This document shows positions 62,204-64,000 of a stretch of DNA of 64,000 nucleotides, piece by piece. This stretch comes from Paenibacillus donghaensis. Its GTDB lineage: Bacteria > Bacillota > Bacilli > Paenibacillales > Paenibacillaceae. The stretch's first letter is position 1; each line of letters opens with the position of its first letter. The position numbers were made by a program, and so were the translations under genes. Under the pieces are notes generated by a model. It was not told where the DNA came from. It made no database searches and saw only the letters and a program-made list of their open reading frames with translations. Location of the stretch: assembly GCF_002192415.1 (NCBI RefSeq), contig NZ_CP021780.1, positions 8,122,001 to 8,186,000 on the forward strand, read 5' to 3'.

Positions 62204-64000
62204 ATGATGCGTAATCTAACCCCCAGCAAGTCACTCCCCAAACTGACATCGGCTGTGCTAGTGTTTGCTTTACTTGTTTCAGGTCTGCCCGCGACGGTTG
62301 AGGCCGGGGACACCTGGCCTTTTCAGGGAGACAGCGCCCATGGTGTTAACCAACCAAGTGTACATGGCTACACCAGCAACCATATTGCGGAGTGGAGCCC
62401 TGAACGCGACCCGGATGCACAGCTTCTGAGGTCACGGGTGCCTTTGCAGCAGCGGATCACCCCTTTTGCCGCCACGCAGGCTAATCCTGCCCTCAATCCG
62501 GAGGTGCAGATGATTACGGTGGCCGGTGACTACGGGAATGCTTTTATTGACAATGCCCCGTATACGAACAAATTTGCCCAATACCATTTCAACTTCTGGC
62601 AATACATCGATTATTATTCGTATTGGCATGGAACGGCGACCGCGTACACTCCCCCGGAATATTATGATGAACTGGCACAGAAGGATTGGCAGCAGAAATG
62701 GTTCGAATTCGGCATGCTCAACATCCCCAACCCAACCTACACCGATGCTGCGCATAAGAATGGCGTGAAGTCTCTGGCCGGCATTTTCTTCTCCAATAAT
62801 GACCGTGGGCAGCAGACCTACAAGCAGATGATCGTAAAGAATGAGAATGGAGAATTTCCAGTAGCCTTGAAGCTGATTGAAATGGCGCGTTATTTTGGCT
62901 ATGATGGCTATTTCGTCAATCAGGAGGAGGTAGGGCCTAACGTAGCCGTAGCCGATATCCCGGACTATATCGAATTTATGAAGACGCTGCAAAAGGGCGG
63001 CCTGTATGTGCAATGGTATGATTCTCTGGATACCTCCACCGGTGCGAACACGTTCGCAAGAACGTTTAATGATCGGAACAGTTCATTTCTGGTTGATCAG
63101 CAGACCAAGGAGCAGGTCTCCAATTCCTACTTCTTCGATTATGGTGCGGGCGATACACAGATCAGCAATGCAGAGACGTACCTGAACCAGCTGAATGCGA
63201 ATCTGGGCACCGACTATAGCCTGTATGAAACCGGGTTTGCCGGGCTTGAGGCAGGACGCGACAGATTCAAGAAAGTGAACGGTACCGCGCTTAACAATAA
63301 ATTGAGCAACGGCTTGCCGCGGCTGAGCCTGGCTACACTCGGGGCGGACTTCGTGCATGCCGGACTGGACGAGGACATGAATCTTCCCTGGCCCAGTACG
63401 CGCAGAACAGACAATGACTACCAATGGATGACGAATCTGCGTGAGCAGCTATGGTGGTCCGGCCCCCAGGTCGATCCCAAGAATACGGCCGTATCAGCGA
63501 ATAATACTGTATCTGATGTGTACGCCGACAACCGTTATTGGCCGGGGATTGCTTCTGTCATTACAGAACGTTCGGTGATCAAGGACACCCATTTCTATAC
63601 GGATTTCAATACCGGCCACGGACTGTCCTATTATGTGAACGGCATGGAATCGAATCCTGCGGAATGGTCCAATCTGAGTCTGCAGGATGTTCCTGTGACC
63701 TGGCAGTGGTGGCAGGATACCAACGGCAGCAAGCTTACGGTGGATTATGATTATGGAACTGAATACAATCTTGCCGCAACGGACCGTTATGATTATCAGC
63801 AGCTGGGCGGATATAACGGAGGTAGCTCACTGGTTGTGAACGGGACACTGGATGCAGAGAACTTCCTGCGGCTGTATAAGACAGATCTGGATATCAATGC
63901 AGCTTCGAAGCTCTCGGTCACTTACAACAAGCCCTCTGCCGATGACTCGTCTGTAATGTATGCCGGATTGATTCTGGCGGACAACCCGGACGAGGTGGTC
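62204..64000 (+). CDS. Secreted GH85 endo-beta-N-acetylglucosaminidase (3' end beyond window)
   Basis: 598 codons are present with no stop before the edge. ATG 62204 (GAGGAG upstream; a second ATG directly follows). A signal peptide (LTSAVLVFALLVSGLPATVEA) precedes the mature enzyme. HFNFWQYIDYYSYWHG and PNPTYTDAAHKNGVKSLAGIFF are GH85 hallmarks, and FGYDGYFVNQEEVG carries the catalytic N239-x-E241 pair used for substrate-assisted catalysis. VQWYDSLDTSTG and WPSTRRTDNDYQW follow. The enzyme cleaves the chitobiose core of N-glycans and may transglycosylate. A beta-rich accessory region starts near residue 530. Confidence 0.9.
   Translation, partial: MMRNLTPSKSLPKLTSAVLVFALLVSGLPATVEAGDTWPFQGDSAHGVNQPSVHGYTSNHIAEWSPERDPDAQLLRSRVPLQQRITPFAATQANPALNPEVQMITVAGDYGNAFIDNAPYTNKFAQYHFNFWQYIDYYSYWHGTATAYTPPEYYDELAQKDWQQKWFEFGMLNIPNPTYTDAAHKNGVKSLAGIFFSNNDRGQQTYKQMIVKNENGEFPVALKLIEMARYFGYDGYFVNQEEVGPNVAVADIPDYIEFMKTLQKGGLYVQWYDSLDTSTGANTFARTFNDRNSSFLVDQQTKEQVSNSYFFDYGAGDTQISNAETYLNQLNANLGTDYSLYETGFAGLEAGRDRFKKVNGTALNNKLSNGLPRLSLATLGADFVHAGLDEDMNLPWPSTRRTDNDYQWMTNLREQLWWSGPQVDPKNTAVSANNTVSDVYADNRYWPGIASVITERSVIKDTHFYTDFNTGHGLSYYVNGMESNPAEWSNLSLQDVPVTWQWWQDTNGSKLTVDYDYGTEYNLAATDRYDYQQLGGYNGGSSLVVNGTLDAENFLRLYKTDLDINAASKLSVTYNKPSADDSSVMYAGLILADNPDEVV

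Overview
The window looks like chromosomal DNA of a Paenibacillus-type Firmicute. The backbone is of moderate GC, has strong AGGAGG-type ribosome binding sites and frequent TTG starts. It carries YesM/YesN-like two-component pairs beside LplB/LplC-like sugar ABC permeases, a stalk-domain secreted protein and large carbohydrate-active enzymes. I saw no rRNA, tRNA or CRISPR array. The genus is inference from gene content.

Layout. 1-0.64 kb: a BlaI/BlaR1-type repressor and sensor-protease pair with two operator palindromes. 0.7-3.4 kb: a GNAT acetyltransferase and small unknown proteins. 3.9-5.3 kb: an amino-acid permease. 5.6-9.0 kb: a Tm-1-like cluster: a PEP-hydrolase-family TIM barrel fused to an AraC DNA-binding domain, a Tm-1-like (UPF0261) gene broken by one in-frame stop, and a free-standing TIM-barrel paralogue. 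9.1-12.1 kb: a GH94-type glycoside phosphorylase and a GNAT enzyme. 12.6-19.3 kb: a complete Wadjet plasmid-defence operon in the order jetD-jetA-jetB-jetC. 19.9-25.8 kb: a five-gene oligopeptide ABC importer operon.

26-37 kb is an accessory zone with AT-rich single genes (a membrane-anchored gluzincin protease, an alpha/beta hydrolase, a VOC protein), a dead tyrosine recombinase translationally coupled to a serine-hydrolase lipoprotein, a degenerate group II intron, several gene remnants, and at least four copies of a short CTAACG-type motif at gene ends. 37.5-45.3 kb: a YgjP-like metallopeptidase, then a YesM/YesN-type pair next to a sugar ABC importer. 45.3-48 kb: small proteins (PH-like, HEAT, STM3941-like, SMI1/KNR4). 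48.4-50 kb: an acyl-CoA synthetase. 50.2-55.4 kb: an OmpR-type two-component system driving a MacB-like ABC transporter whose first ribosome binding site lies in a perfect hairpin. 55.5-61.5 kb: a GNAT enzyme, a divergent DMT exporter/MocR pair, a stalk-domain protein, and a TetR/Acg-nitroreductase operon. 62.2 kb to the end: a secreted GH85 endo-beta-N-acetylglucosaminidase, cut by the window edge.

The most unusual structure is intergenic. Three copies of a roughly 210 bp element (3.4, 26.0 and 61.6 kb) each hold four short palindromes spaced about 50-61-50 bp. A fourth locus (48.1 kb) holds four palindromes of unrelated sequence at nearly the same spacing (51-62-51 bp). A fifth (12.25 kb) has four palindromic units exactly 51 bp apart. 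These spacings are close to whole numbers of helical turns. Two other intergenic repeat families are present: an A/T-rich element at 5.35, 5.48 and 19.36 kb, and a 102 bp hairpin element bracketing the array at 26 kb. Three genes are interrupted by single in-frame stop codons rather than frameshifts.
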